Assembly: GCA_022827225.1 (NCBI GenBank)
Contig: JAJDTJ010000041.1
Span: forward strand, 1 to 55,276
Length of the DNA: 55,276 nucleotides
Direction: 5' to 3'
Origin: Candidatus Poribacteria bacterium
GTDB taxonomy: Bacteria; Poribacteria; WGA-4E; WGA-3G
Shown: positions 1 to 9,260 of the stretch, piece by piece
Numbering within the stretch: position 1 is the first letter of the stretch
Layout: each line of letters opens with the position of its first letter
Translations under genes and position numbers: made by a program
The notes under the pieces: model-generated
The model's database searches: none
Told to the model about the DNA's origin: nothing
Seen by the model: the letters and a program-made list of their open reading frames with translations, nothing else

Positions 1-77
1 CGGGAGGCTTCAGCTTTTTTACCGCCTTTTTCAATAAAATCTAAAACGCGTTTGCGTAAATCTGTTGAATATGTCAT
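1..77 (-). CDS. IS630-family transposase, N-terminal fragment
   Basis: Twenty-five codons and part of a 26th of a transposase are visible, starting at ATG (75-77, minus strand) and running out of the window. The peptide begins M-T-Y-S-T-D-L-R-K-R-V-L and continues with a Lys/Glu-rich stretch. This is the usual N-terminus of the helix-turn-helix domain of IS630-family transposases, which binds the terminal inverted repeats. A perfect 8 bp inverted repeat with a 3 bp loop overlaps the start codon, as in the right-hand copy. The catalytic DDE domain is not in the window, so integrity of the enzyme cannot be judged. Confidence 0.8.
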   Translation of the reverse strand, partial: MTYSTDLRKRVLDFIEKGGKKAEAS

Positions 78-135
78 AATAGACACAGTCTATTACAAAA
101 TACAAAAAATGTCTCTTTAATTCTGATGGTCACTA
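1..135 (-). mobile_element. IS630-family element, partial (left contig end)
   Basis: The first 135 bases are one end of an insertion sequence whose remainder lies outside the window. They are the exact reverse complement of 55142-55276. Read on the minus strand, the terminus TATAGTGACCATCAGAATTA starts at 137, and the element abuts a TA, the duplicated target typical of IS630/Tc1-mariner elements. The transposase start lies 58 bases inside the terminus. The element sits inside a type III modification gene. Confidence in the family comes from the transposase N-terminus and the TA target. Confidence 0.85.
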
Positions 136-1400
136 TAAAAGAACTACTTGCTGAAGATGGCATAATCTTTATTTCTATTGATGACAATGAACAACACCAT
201 TTGCGAATGCTGATGGATGAGATTTTTGGTGAGAAGAACATCGTCGCCAATTTTACTTGGTGGTCGAAATATACATTGTCTAACGATTCCAAAACCATCT
301 CATATCAACATGAGAATATTCTCTCTTATGCAAAAAACTTGGACGTTTGTCAAATTGGTCTTCTTCCGAGGACACCAGAAATGGATAAGTCATACAAAAA
401 CCCTGATGAAGATCCGAAAGGTCCATGGAAAGCAACACCATTACATGCTAAAAGTGGTAGGGATGAAGATAGGTATTCCGTCCAATTTTCTAATGGTGTC
501 ACATGGCATTGTCCGGAAGGAAGGTTTCCAAGGTACACGCAAGAGAAACTTATGGAACTATACAATGACGATCAACTTTACTTCGGTAAGAGCGGGAAGT
601 CGCAACCTAATAAGAAAACTTATCTATCCGAGGTAAAGGCTGGTAAAACTATAGGGTCGTTGTGGCCTTATCATGAAGTAGGCAGTACTCATCAAGCAAA
701 CGAGGAATTGGCTTCGGTAATGGGAAAAGGAGCATTCAACAATCCGAAAGGCACTAAATTGATTCAGAGAGTGTTCCAAACTGCTAACCTTTCATCAGAT
801 GATATTGTCTTAGACTCATTCGCTGGCAGTGGCACAACCGCCCACGCTGTTCTTGCACTCAATAAAAAGGACAGCGGCAATCGCAAGTTTATCCTCGTTG
901 AATGCCAAGAGTATGCCGACACTATTACCGCCGAACGCGTCCGCCGCGTTATCAACGGTGTTCCCGATGCAACTGACGAAGCATTGTGTGAAGGGTTGGG
1001 TGGCTCTTTTACATACTGCACCTTGGGTGAACCGCTTGATATTGAGGCAATGCTTACCGGAGAGAAATTACCAACATACACGGCACTTGCTACCAATCTA
1101 TTGTTTACTTCTGCGGGTATTTCTGTTGAAGATGTTACATTGGATCAGAAAAATGATGACGGGCTTTTTTACAGTGATGACAAAAACGATTATTATCTGA
1201 TTTACAAACCTGACCTTGAATATTTACGCAGTAACGAGGCAATACTAAACATGGAGCATGCAAAACGTATCCAAGATTCCAGTTATGAAAACGGTAAAAA
1301 AGCGATTGTCTACGCGGCGGGTAACCACATCGGACAGCGTGAACTCACAAAGATGGGAATTGCATTTTGCCAACTCCCTTACGCCATACATGAAAGATAG
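126..1400 (+). pseudogene. mod: Type III restriction-modification methyltransferase (Mod), 5' end cut off by IS
   Basis: This is the C-terminal part of a beta-class adenine DNA methyltransferase. The visible frame begins with the segment that follows the catalytic DPPY motif in Mod proteins (K-E-L-L-A-E-D-G-I-I-F-I-S-I-D-D). Later it has the AdoMet-binding motif F-A-G-S-G-T-T near residue 237, followed by a strand ending in V-E-C-Q. The DPPY motif and everything before it are missing because the IS630 copy interrupts the gene at about position 137. The in-frame ATG at 126 lies within the IS terminus, so the first four codons are IS-derived. Res starts 10 bases downstream, the usual mod-res order. 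Without DPPY this fragment should not methylate DNA. The missing 5' part must lie beyond the IS. Confidence 0.88.
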
Positions 1401-1410
1401 GGGGTAGAAG

Positions 1411-3993
1411 ATGCTGGAATTAAAAACGTATCAGCGCGATACACTCGACGCATTTAGCAATTGGTTAGAGGTGCTTAAAGAGGCGCAGCAAACTTCAGAA
1501 ATCACAATTGAGAATTTAAAACAAGTGGGTAATAGCATTAGTGACGAGGTCTTCAATGAAGTCCGCAATTATCCTAAAGCTGCATGGAGGAAACTGTCAG
1601 AAAACGACGGCGTTGCAGTAACTGCTGGCGAATACGTTGATCGTAAGGACGGCGCAAACCGCCCAATTCCACATATCTGTTTTAAAGTGCCAACAGGCGG
1701 TGGTAAAACACTGCTTGCTGCATCCGCGTTAGAACGGTTGCACCGGCAGCGGGGCCTAACATTGTGGGTTGTGCCAACACAGGCTATCTTCGATCAAACT
1801 AAGGCTGCATTGTGGAACAGAGAACACCCCTATCGTAAAGTGTTGGAGCGTGCCAGTGGTGGACACGTTAAAATGCTGGAAAGGGAAGATTCCTTTAATC
1901 GCGATGACATCACTAATTACCTATGCGTCATGCTGCTCATGTTGCCTGCAGCGAACAAATCCCCTGACAAAAAACTAAAAGACAAGGCGTACTACCGTAT
2001 GTATCGAAACTCGGGGCGTTACGCAAGTTTCTTTCCCGACCATGACGATAATGATGGCAATGCACTTATGCTGGAGAAATATCCTGACCTCGATTTCAGC
2101 ACTGAAGGAAACATACCTATGCAAAGTCTGTTTAACGTCATCAAGGTCCTGCGTCCGGTGGTTGTTCTTGACGAAGCACATAAGGCTTATGGCACCAGAA
2201 ACGGACAGGAATTTGCTAGTTCTATTAACCGCCTCGACCCACAAATGGTTATTGAACTCTCTGCCACACCTAACAGCGGCATTAGCAATCTGCTTGTTGA
2301 TATTGCAGGCCCCGATTTGAAAAAAGAGGAAATGATTAAGTCACCCGTGCAAGTATTATCATACTCAGGTATGAAGTGGCAAGATACGCTGCGAGAGGCT
2401 GCTACCGAACTTGAAAGACTTGATACCGAAGCAAGATTGCTTGAAAGCAGTACAGACCGGTATATCCGTCCAATTGCCGTTGTGCGTGTCGAACGAACAG
2501 GTAAGGATCAGGAAGATAATAATTATATCCATGCCAAGAATGTCCGAGATTATCTTACACAGCACTTAAAGGTGCCTCGGGATGCGATACGCGTTAAATC
2601 TGCCGCACAGAACGAACTTCAAGGCGAAGACCTGCTATCCAAAAATTCGCAGGTAAAATGGATCATTACAAAAGCAGCACTCATGGAGGGATGGGATTGC
2701 TCATTTGCCTATTTGTTAGTGGTATTGGACAGAACACGATCACAGAATGCAATTACGCAACTCGTAGGGCGGGTCATGCGGCAACCACACGCGCAACTCA
2801 CGGGTATAGAATCACTCGATCAATGCTATGTTGTTTGCAATGACACCGACGTTGATACCGCTGTCAACCAGGTCAAGAAGGGATTAGAATCGCAAGGCCT
2901 CACTGGCTTAGAAGATAAAATCTTCGGTAAGGGAAATACCCAAGATCAAGCAGATTTCCAAACAGAAAAAATCCGCCGCCGCGAGCCGTTTCGGGGTCAG
3001 GAGATTTATCTACCCGTAGTGCGCCATAAGGAGGGCACAGAATGGACGCAACTCAATTATCAGGTGCACATTTTACCACATATAGACTGGTTCAGAATTA
3101 ATCCACCCGATCCAAATGCATCAGCACCCGATGGGGCAACATTACGAACCGCGACGGTTAATGTTGGGGATGCACCACCCGTTTTTCACGAAGACCAAGA
3201 ACCACACATTGAGAAAAACATTAGTGTATCCGAATTTGCGCTCTGCCTGTCGGATATTGTGCCAAACCCATGGCAAGCGGCTCGGATTGCAGAAAAATTA
3301 ATCGAAAGTCTCAAAACAAGCGGACAAACCGATGAGAAAATCTACGATAGACGTTCTTATCTCATACCGACGTTGCAGGAACATGTAGCAAATGAAGTAG
3401 AAAATCAGGCAGAGCAGATTTTTCATAAAAAACTGAATAGCGGAGAAATCCAATTCGATTTGGATGTAGGTAAACCCAATTATAAATTGCGACAAAATTA
3501 TAAAATTGAGGTACACGCCAATCAGAATCTACTTACAAAATACGGTAAACCCGTCCAACTCAGTCTGTTTGAACCGATGTACGAGTATCCTTCAGATAAC
3601 GAATTGGAAAAGAATTTTGCCCATTTTCTCGATGGTGAAAAGGCATTGCAATGGTGGCATCGGGTCGTGGCGCGTCAACAGGGCGAGTATTACGTGCAAG
3701 GCTGGAAAGAACAACGCATCTATCCAGACTTTGTTGCCATGGCAAAGGAAGTTGAAGGCATGACGCGCGTCCTAATTTTTGAGACCAAGGGACCACAATT
3801 TGAAGGTAACCGAGACACCAAGTACAAACGAAAAGTGTTAAAAACACTTGAAAAAGCGTTCAACCTCACCAACGATACAAAAATGCGTGAAGTTCCAACA
3901 CAGACAGGTATCTTTCGATTGGTTTTCAACGAGCAAGAGTTTCAAGAAATATCTGCACAATTGAATGAAGGTAGATATTCTACGGAAAGTTAG
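1411..3993 (+). CDS. res: Type III restriction endonuclease subunit (Res)
   Basis: This 860-residue protein is an SF2 translocase-nuclease that cuts DNA together with Mod. Walker A is P-T-G-G-G-K-T at residues 94-100. The DEAH box lies in V-V-L-D-E-A-H near residue 250, followed by S-A-T-P. A C-terminal PD-(D/E)XK nuclease is visible as Y-P-D at 771-773 and E-T-K at 791-793. The start ATG is preceded by GGGG and lies 10 bases after mod, so the two are probably cotranscribed. The reading frame is intact, but its partner Mod is truncated by the IS. Type III Res needs Mod for recognition, so the nuclease is probably inactive, which would also explain how it is tolerated. Confidence 0.9.
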   Translation: MLELKTYQRDTLDAFSNWLEVLKEAQQTSEITIENLKQVGNSISDEVFNEVRNYPKAAWRKLSENDGVAVTAGEYVDRKDGANRPIPHICFKVPTGGGKTLLAASALERLHRQRGLTLWVVPTQAIFDQTKAALWNREHPYRKVLERASGGHVKMLEREDSFNRDDITNYLCVMLLMLPAANKSPDKKLKDKAYYRMYRNSGRYASFFPDHDDNDGNALMLEKYPDLDFSTEGNIPMQSLFNVIKVLRPVVVLDEAHKAYGTRNGQEFASSINRLDPQMVIELSATPNSGISNLLVDIAGPDLKKEEMIKSPVQVLSYSGMKWQDTLREAATELERLDTEARLLESSTDRYIRPIAVVRVERTGKDQEDNNYIHAKNVRDYLTQHLKVPRDAIRVKSAAQNELQGEDLLSKNSQVKWIITKAALMEGWDCSFAYLLVVLDRTRSQNAITQLVGRVMRQPHAQLTGIESLDQCYVVCNDTDVDTAVNQVKKGLESQGLTGLEDKIFGKGNTQDQADFQTEKIRRREPFRGQEIYLPVVRHKEGTEWTQLNYQVHILPHIDWFRINPPDPNASAPDGATLRTATVNVGDAPPVFHEDQEPHIEKNISVSEFALCLSDIVPNPWQAARIAEKLIESLKTSGQTDEKIYDRRSYLIPTLQEHVANEVENQAEQIFHKKLNSGEIQFDLDVGKPNYKLRQNYKIEVHANQNLLTKYGKPVQLSLFEPMYEYPSDNELEKNFAHFLDGEKALQWWHRVVARQQGEYYVQGWKEQRIYPDFVAMAKEVEGMTRVLIFETKGPQFEGNRDTKYKRKVLKTLEKAFNLTNDTKMREVPTQTGIFRLVFNEQEFQEISAQLNEGRYSTES

Positions 3994-4095
3994 CACAGCA
4001 ATAATCTATCATTTAACTTTTGCCTTTTGCCAGCGAATATGCTACTATTTTAACAAGCAACATGCGGAGCATAGATTTTAAGTGGGAGTCGAATC

Positions 4096-6017
4096 GTGAG
4101 CAGTTACTACATCGAATCCTTCAAAATAGACAAACTGTGGGGCTACCGAGACATCGATCTAACTTTTAACAAAGATATAAATATATTGATAGGTCCGAAT
4201 GGTTCTGGCAAAACCACTATTTTGAACCTTCTTCATTCTATCTTATCGGGTGATCTACGAAGTGTCGCAAACTTTAATTTCCAGCAAGCAAAAATCGGAT
4301 TGAAAAGTTTCAAAGGTAATTCTGTCCGCACTATTAAGGTTGATATTGGAGACGAATCCTTGAAAATCAAGGTAGGACAGAGAGAATATAGTGCCCCTAT
4401 AGATATTCTTTTGCGCCGGGGACCAACCCGATCCTCTCTTCGCTATTTTTATGAAAGAGATAACGTTATCAGGAACATGCTATCAGAGGAAATTGATGGC
4501 GAATCAACTCCAATAGTTCCTCTGGTTTGGCTCCCTGTAAGTCGTTGTTTACCTGTAACAGAAGATGAGGAAGAAAGGTATACGAGAAAAAAGCCTTTAG
4601 AATCAGTAGACTTACGCCTTGAGGATTTATTAGAAGGTCTTTCTCGCTATCATTCCACCTTAAACGCCCAACTTTCTGAGCGTTATAGGGAATTTGAGCG
4701 TCAGGTTCTATCAGTAATTCTTTTTAGTAAAAAACACGACCAACTTAAGTCAATACGTAACTCAGTGTTTCACTCGCCGCCAACAGAAGCAGAGAAGGAT
4801 CAATTATTAAATGCTTTTGAAGCTGCCGGGTTCTTAGACGAATCGATGCAAAACAGAATTGACGATCATTTCGCTGCATTCGATGCTGCAAAAAAGGTGT
4901 TGCCCCTGATTGATGCGGGAAAAGACATTCCCCTGGAATTTGAAGATACCTTCGTAATTCCACTTATAGGTCGAACAAAAGCTATGGTTAAATATGCAGG
5001 AGAACTTGAAGAGGATAAAGAACGAATTTTTGCCTCTTTACAACTTTACGAGAAAACAGTTAATTCATTCTTGAATGATAAATCCATTAAGGTTGATGAG
5101 AATGGTCTCTTAAAAATTAAGTCCCTTTCACCATCAGAATTAAACTGGCGACTCCTTTCTTCAGGGGAAAAACAGATTTTGATCTTGCTTACGCAAGCCC
5201 TCCTTATTCAGAAACCCTCGTTTACGTTGAAGGTTACACTGACCTCCCTTTCTATAATGAAGTTCTCCAAGGTTATAATTGTCGGATAATATCAAAACAA
5301 GGGAAATCAGAATGTGAGAGATTTGCGATGTTTCTTGAACAAGACAATCACCCGTATGTTGTTGTTCTTGACGGAGATTACGAGATCTTAGAGTCTACTC
5401 GAAGTCCACATCACAGAATTGTTTGGCTTCATAGGCATTCTTTTGAGAACTATCTTCTTGAGGAAGATCCGATAGATAAATTCCGCCACTACCGAGCTCC
5501 TTTAGAAGACAGTTTAGATAGACTACCAAGCAGCTTTAAAGAAATTGCTGCAGATACAGAACAGAAGTTTAAGGAACTATTAATTTTAGATGTGGCACAT
5601 CAGCGCGCGAAAACAGGTCGTAGGGTGTTTCCCAAGGCACCAGACGAACTCTTTGCAGGACCAAAGACAATTGATTTCAACAATAGTGAAATTAAGAAAC
5701 TATGTAATAAGGCAGCTCAAGGAATTGATGAACAAAGTATTGAGAATGCAAGAACCTTAGTACAAGATTTTTTAAAAGAACATCGTTTCATTGACTTACT
5801 TCCAGGACACTTCGCTTTTGGAATTATACGGCGTTGGATAAATTACACTGCCAATGTAAAACAAAGAATTTTAGAACCGGATATCAGAGTGTTCCTTTCA
5901 ACAGAAGTATGGCATTCAGTAAACACCCGCGACCATAATAGCCTGAAAAGACGTTTACGTCGGGCAGTCCGAGAAGCAGAAAAAATTCGGCAAGCACAAT
6001 CAAGCACCGGTTCGTAG
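4096..6017 (+). pseudogene. OLD/AAA15-type ATPase with TOPRIM domain, broken by deletion and frameshift
   Basis: Two adjacent frames make one gene. The first (4096-5289, GTG start after GGGAG) has Walker A G-P-N-G-S-G-K-T at residues 33-40 and the ABC-type signature S-S-G-E-K-Q near residue 356. The second frame, open through about 5218-6017, encodes a TOPRIM-like start V-Y-V-E-G-Y-T-D-L-P-F-Y and then V-V-V-L-D-G-D-Y. Between them the Walker B, D-loop and H-loop that should follow the signature are missing. The junction near 5190-5220 is therefore best read as a deletion that also shifted the frame. OLD-family ATPase/TOPRIM nucleases are phage-defence effectors. Its place next to mod/res fits a defence island, here decayed. 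A downstream ATG at 5328 exists, but the fragment starting there lacks the TOPRIM glutamate. Confidence 0.75.
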
Positions 6018-6106
6018 TCCTGCATTATCGCACGTTAAGACATTACCTCCTCCAATAACTCCAGTCCGCTATTTTTATCAAAACATCGTAACCTTTAAAA
6101 ACAGGA

Positions 6107-6136
6107 CCTACGCAATTTTGACTATGGGATCCACGA
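6107..6136 (-). repeat. Remnant of MITE-like repeat end
   Basis: On the minus strand this reads as the complement of AGGACCTACGCAATTTTGAC. It differs by one base from the right end of the 10918-11039 element (AGGACTTACGCAATTTTGAC). The adjoining bases ATGGGATCCAC recur at 6756-6766. It looks like a solo end left after decay or partial deletion of such an element. Confidence 0.5.
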
Positions 6137-6437
6137 AAAATAAAAAATAAATTTGCATCTCTACATTATATATGTTATCATATACATACTAATTGAATTA
6201 TATTAACCAAAAAAAAAATAAAAATAACCCTTCACCCACACAAAGGAGCACAAAACGTAGACTCGGGTAAAACGAAAGCCCTTTTGCCTAACGACTCAGA
6301 GTCGCCCCAAACGCAAATCGAAAATCGCAAACCGAAAATGTTACACTTTTCGCCTTTTTTTGAAATATGAACCCATAACACAATTGCCTCTGAACCCTTA
6401 CAACGACTAAGTTTATCGCAATGGCACATCCATACCC

Positions 6438-6459
6438 AATGTTACACTAGTGTAACATT
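6438..6459. promoter_or_regulatory. Perfect 22 bp palindrome, possible operator
   Basis: The 22 bases are identical to their reverse complement; the core is TGTTACACTAGTGTAACA. The half-site TGTTACAC also occurs at 6339-6346. No spacer is present, so a stem-loop would need to open the centre. A dimeric DNA-binding protein is a more natural reader. The next gene downstream, 440 bases away, encodes a Crp/Fnr-type regulator, so autoregulation is possible but unproven. Confidence 0.45.
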
Positions 6460-6469
6460 TTAAGCACAG

Positions 6470-6610
6470 ATGCACTCTCTCTTAAAGTCCCTGATAAGCG
6501 GACACCTGCAATCGCACCCCGAACCTGAAACGTCTGAACCTGAACCGCCCGAACATGAAACACCCGAACATGAACCAATAAAACCTAACCCATCGCAGAA
6601 AAAAATATAA
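6470..6610 (+). CDS. Doubtful 46-residue Pro/Glu-rich peptide
   Basis: An ATG-to-TAA frame starts 10 bases after the 22 bp palindrome. Its second half is an imperfect repeat of Glu-Pro/Glu-His units (P-E-P-E-T-S-E-P-E-P-P-E-H-E), encoded by near-tandem GAACCTGAA/GAACATGAA blocks. No Shine-Dalgarno sequence is seen. It may be a chance frame across a simple repeat, or the stub of a decayed Pro-Glu-rich gene. Confidence 0.15.
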   Translation: MHSLLKSLISGHLQSHPEPETSEPEPPEHETPEHEPIKPNPSQKKI

Positions 6611-6737
6611 CGCAGATTTTTGCGTACAAAAAAAATTAAAGTGCCTTTATGACGAAAATCACAGCAGCCGAACGCGTTTTTCTATCGCGCGCCGAAGCCG
6701 TTACCGAGAAGATAGGAGACCGTTAGTTTCCTGAGCA

Positions 6738-6770
6738 CAGAATGTCTCATTAATTATGGGATCCACTATA
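6738..6770 (+). repeat. Solo IS630/MITE-type terminus
   Basis: The sequence AATGTCTCATTAATTATGGG followed by ATCCACTATA matches the layout of the contig-end IS terminus (AATGTCTCTTTAATTCTGAT, then GGTCACTATA) with several changes. No matching partner end is found upstream in this gap, so it is a solo end or a decayed element. It ends immediately 5' of the promoter of the Crp/Fnr gene. Confidence 0.5.
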
Positions 6771-6785
6771 AAAACCATAATTTCC

Positions 6786-6814
6786 TTGATTTATCCGCAG
6801 CAGACTGCTATAAT
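6786..6814 (+). promoter_or_regulatory. Sigma-70 type promoter for the Crp/Fnr gene
   Basis: TTGATT and TATAAT are separated by exactly 17 bases. Transcription would start near 6821, giving a leader of about 78 bases before the ATG at 6899. It is the only gene-directed promoter-like pair noted in this gap. Confidence 0.6.
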
Positions 6815-6898
6815 TAAGGACAGAAAAGACCGAAACATTTTCAGCGGACAATCACAACGAACACACAGGCAACCAGAAACCGACGGGACGACCACAGC

Positions 6899-7870
6899 AT
6901 GGCGGTACGAAAAGGAACTTCAGAGAGATTCTGGTGTGTTAAACAGATAGATATCTTTGACGACCTCTCCGAGGACGACGTAGACGCTCTCAAACAGATA
7001 ACAACCTTCAAAACACTGAAGCACGGAGAACCCATTTCCGACGAAGGCGTTTATCTGCTGAAGGAAGGACGTATCAAAATCTATGAAACACCAACTGAAG
7101 GTGAACCCGTTACTTTAGAGGTTATGGAACCTGGCGAAATCTTTGGCGGAATCGAGTGGGACGACAACGAAGCAAACCGGAACATCACCGCTGAAATACT
7201 GACAACAGAAGCCGTCATCGGCAGTGTCAGCGCAAAAAATTTCCAATTCTTTCTGAAGCGGAAATTGCATTTAGCGATGCCGTTCAAACGGTCGTTACAC
7301 CAGAGAGCACTGTCCGCTATAGACGCTGTAATTCGCAGATTAGATAGTTCGTCCAAATGGACACCCATTGAGACATCAGGCACTACGCTCGCAACGCAGC
7401 TGCTCCGTCTCCGAAATGTGCTGTTCAAAGGGATGACCTCACGCCGGAAACAGCGAGACGAAACCACGAATCCATTCACAAACGTTGCGTTTCGGAGTGC
7501 TGAATCAAGGCTCGCGCTTCTATTACGGAATTACGCCGATGCACCGAGCCGAAACCGCACAATAACCGAGCGCGGTTCTCAATGCACGCTACGCAAACTT
7601 TCAACGAAAAAATTAGCACGCTTAATCGGCTGCTCCAACGAAAAAATAGATACACTCCTAAACCTGTTCAAACAACACGGAATCCTTAAAAAACGGTACC
7701 GACGCATCCAGATATTAGACCCTTGGCACCTCAAAAAGATTGCCAACGCAAGAATGCAAACGCTACCGCAGAAAATTAATAACATAAAAACCGATAATAA
7801 CCGAGAGAATACCGAAACCTATGAACAAAACGAACCCTTATTTGCAGTTCGACCAACAGATGGTCGGTGA
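6899..7870 (+). CDS. Crp/Fnr-family transcription regulator
   Basis: The 323-residue protein has an N-terminal cyclic-nucleotide-binding-like beta roll (about residues 17-120; V-Y-L-L-K-E-G-R-I-K-I-Y, then P-G-E-I-F-G-G). A C-terminal winged helix follows (about 225-275; L-S-T-K-K-L-A-R-L-I-G-C-S, then K-Q-H-G-I-L). The usual Arg-Ser phosphate cassette for cAMP is not obvious, so the ligand is unknown. The protein is longer than the usual 220-240 residues: about 80 basic residues separate the sensor from the DNA-binding domain, and a polar tail follows. Its 3' end overlaps the next gene by 50 bases in another frame. The ATG has only a weak upstream Shine-Dalgarno, so the exact start is uncertain. 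Confidence 0.78.
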   Translation: MAVRKGTSERFWCVKQIDIFDDLSEDDVDALKQITTFKTLKHGEPISDEGVYLLKEGRIKIYETPTEGEPVTLEVMEPGEIFGGIEWDDNEANRNITAEILTTEAVIGSVSAKNFQFFLKRKLHLAMPFKRSLHQRALSAIDAVIRRLDSSSKWTPIETSGTTLATQLLRLRNVLFKGMTSRRKQRDETTNPFTNVAFRSAESRLALLLRNYADAPSRNRTITERGSQCTLRKLSTKKLARLIGCSNEKIDTLLNLFKQHGILKKRYRRIQILDPWHLKKIANARMQTLPQKINNIKTDNNRENTETYEQNEPLFAVRPTDGR

Positions 7871-9221
7871 TATCTATACCTCACAAGAGGTGATGGACAA
7901 CCTGACTGTCTTATGTGATGAATACGGCGCGCGATTTGCCGGAACGCCAGAGGAATACGCAGCCGCGAACTTCATCGCAGACCGCTTCAAAAAATACGGA
8001 CTCCAGAACGTCAGACTTGAAGATTATCCTTATGCCGGTTGGACGCGCGGCACGGCGACGCTTGAGGTGCTCGAACCGATCCGTCGAAAACTGCACTGCA
8101 TCTCGCTCCCTTATTGTCCGGCTGACGACATCACAACGGAATTGGTCTCTGCTGGACACGGAAGTCCCCCGGAATATGAGGCACTCGCGGATACCGCCGC
8201 CAATACTATTGTTATGGCGAAAAGTTCTTCGCCGCCGGACCTCGGACGATGGGTACACCGTAAAGAGAAATTTGAACGCGCCGTTCTCGCTGGCGCGAGC
8301 GGGTTCATCTTCGTCAGTGAACACCCGGGTGTCGGTCCCGAAACTGGAAGCCTTCAAAACAATCGACCCGCACCGATTCCGGGGATATCTGTCTGCAAAG
8401 AGGATGGCGAATTTTTGACGAGGCTCTTGGACCGAAAGCAAGGAAAAGTCCGACTGAAACTCCAGACCACGGACGTCAACGAGCCGCGCACGTCATGGAA
8501 CGTCGTCGCAGACCTACCCGGTCATGAAAATGGTTCAGAGATGGTGGTTGTCGGCTGCCACTACGATGGACACGATATTTCGCAGGGTGCACACGACCCC
8601 GCATCAGGTATGGTATCCGTAATAGAAGCCGCACGCGTCCTATCCGCTTACGCAGGGGACTCGCTCAAACGCACCGTCCGGTTCATCGCCTTCGGAACAG
8701 AGGAAATCGGACTTACAGGCGCGTTCCGTTACGTCGAGGCACACGATTCGGAATTAGATAATATCCGGTTCATGCTCAATATGGACGCAGCAGGCGGCGC
8801 AAGTCGCAAAGGCATCGTCCTACACCAATGGGACGCATTAGGAACGTTCTTTAACACCGCACGCGAACAGATGAACGCCGAAATGCCGGTCGGACAGAAA
8901 GTACATTCCTACTCCGATCACTTTCCGTTTTTCCTAAAGGGTGTCCCCTCAAGCCATATCGGTGACCCGGAGGCACCACCGTCCGGTAGAGGGTTCGGGC
9001 ATACGGCTTACGATACACTGGATAAGGTCAAATTAGAGAACCTACGTGCCGCTAGCGCAGTCGGTGCCAGGGTAACACTCCGATGCGCCAACGCCGACGA
9101 CTTCCCCGCCAAACGGCGATCACAAGAAGCCGTCCAAGAAATCGTTGATACCGATCCGGGGTTAGAAGGATATCGGATATCTCTCAAACTAACAAATTCA
9201 GTATCGGAAATAGGCGTGTAA
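7821..9221 (+). CDS. M28-family zinc aminopeptidase
   Basis: This is a 466-residue metallopeptidase of the aminopeptidase S/Y type, binuclear zinc. A PA-like insert spans about residues 95-215. The catalytic domain shows the ligands in order: H247 (C-H-Y-D-G-H), D259 (A-H-D-P-A-S-G), Glu-Glu of G-T-E-E-I-G near 292, Asp of L-N-M-D-A-A-G near 321, and a His towards the C-terminus (G-H-T-A-Y-D-T). No signal peptide is visible, so the enzyme is probably cytoplasmic and may degrade small peptides. The start overlaps the Crp/Fnr gene by 50 bases; an internal Met at codon 15 would cut this to 8 bases. Cotranscription with the regulator is likely. Confidence 0.88.
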   Translation: MNKTNPYLQFDQQMVGDIYTSQEVMDNLTVLCDEYGARFAGTPEEYAAANFIADRFKKYGLQNVRLEDYPYAGWTRGTATLEVLEPIRRKLHCISLPYCPADDITTELVSAGHGSPPEYEALADTAANTIVMAKSSSPPDLGRWVHRKEKFERAVLAGASGFIFVSEHPGVGPETGSLQNNRPAPIPGISVCKEDGEFLTRLLDRKQGKVRLKLQTTDVNEPRTSWNVVADLPGHENGSEMVVVGCHYDGHDISQGAHDPASGMVSVIEAARVLSAYAGDSLKRTVRFIAFGTEEIGLTGAFRYVEAHDSELDNIRFMLNMDAAGGASRKGIVLHQWDALGTFFNTAREQMNAEMPVGQKVHSYSDHFPFFLKGVPSSHIGDPEAPPSGRGFGHTAYDTLDKVKLENLRAASAVGARVTLRCANADDFPAKRRSQEAVQEIVDTDPGLEGYRISLKLTNSVSEIGV

Positions 9222-9260
9222 AGTCTGACATTCAGGACACCAAAATCACTGTTTTTTGTT

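Larger units (their letters stand above)
6018..6898. other. Gene-poor 0.9 kb region
   Basis: No convincing gene is seen here. The stretch is A/T-rich and holds, in order: a remnant of a repeat end (6107-6136), a 22 bp perfect palindrome (6438-6459) with a matching half-site at 6339-6346, a doubtful 46-codon frame rich in Pro-Glu (6470-6610), a solo terminus of the IS630/MITE type (6738-6770), and a good promoter (6786-6814) pointing into the Crp/Fnr gene. Confidence 0.7.

Noticed and set aside
6232..6429. 65-codon frame on the minus strand in the 0.9 kb gap
   Set aside because: No ribosome site, no motif, and a Cys-rich random composition; too weak to call a gene.
7911..8441. 176-codon frame on the minus strand inside the M28 peptidase gene
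   Set aside because: It lies wholly antisense to a gene with intact catalytic motifs, shows no domain and has a composition typical of a shadow frame.
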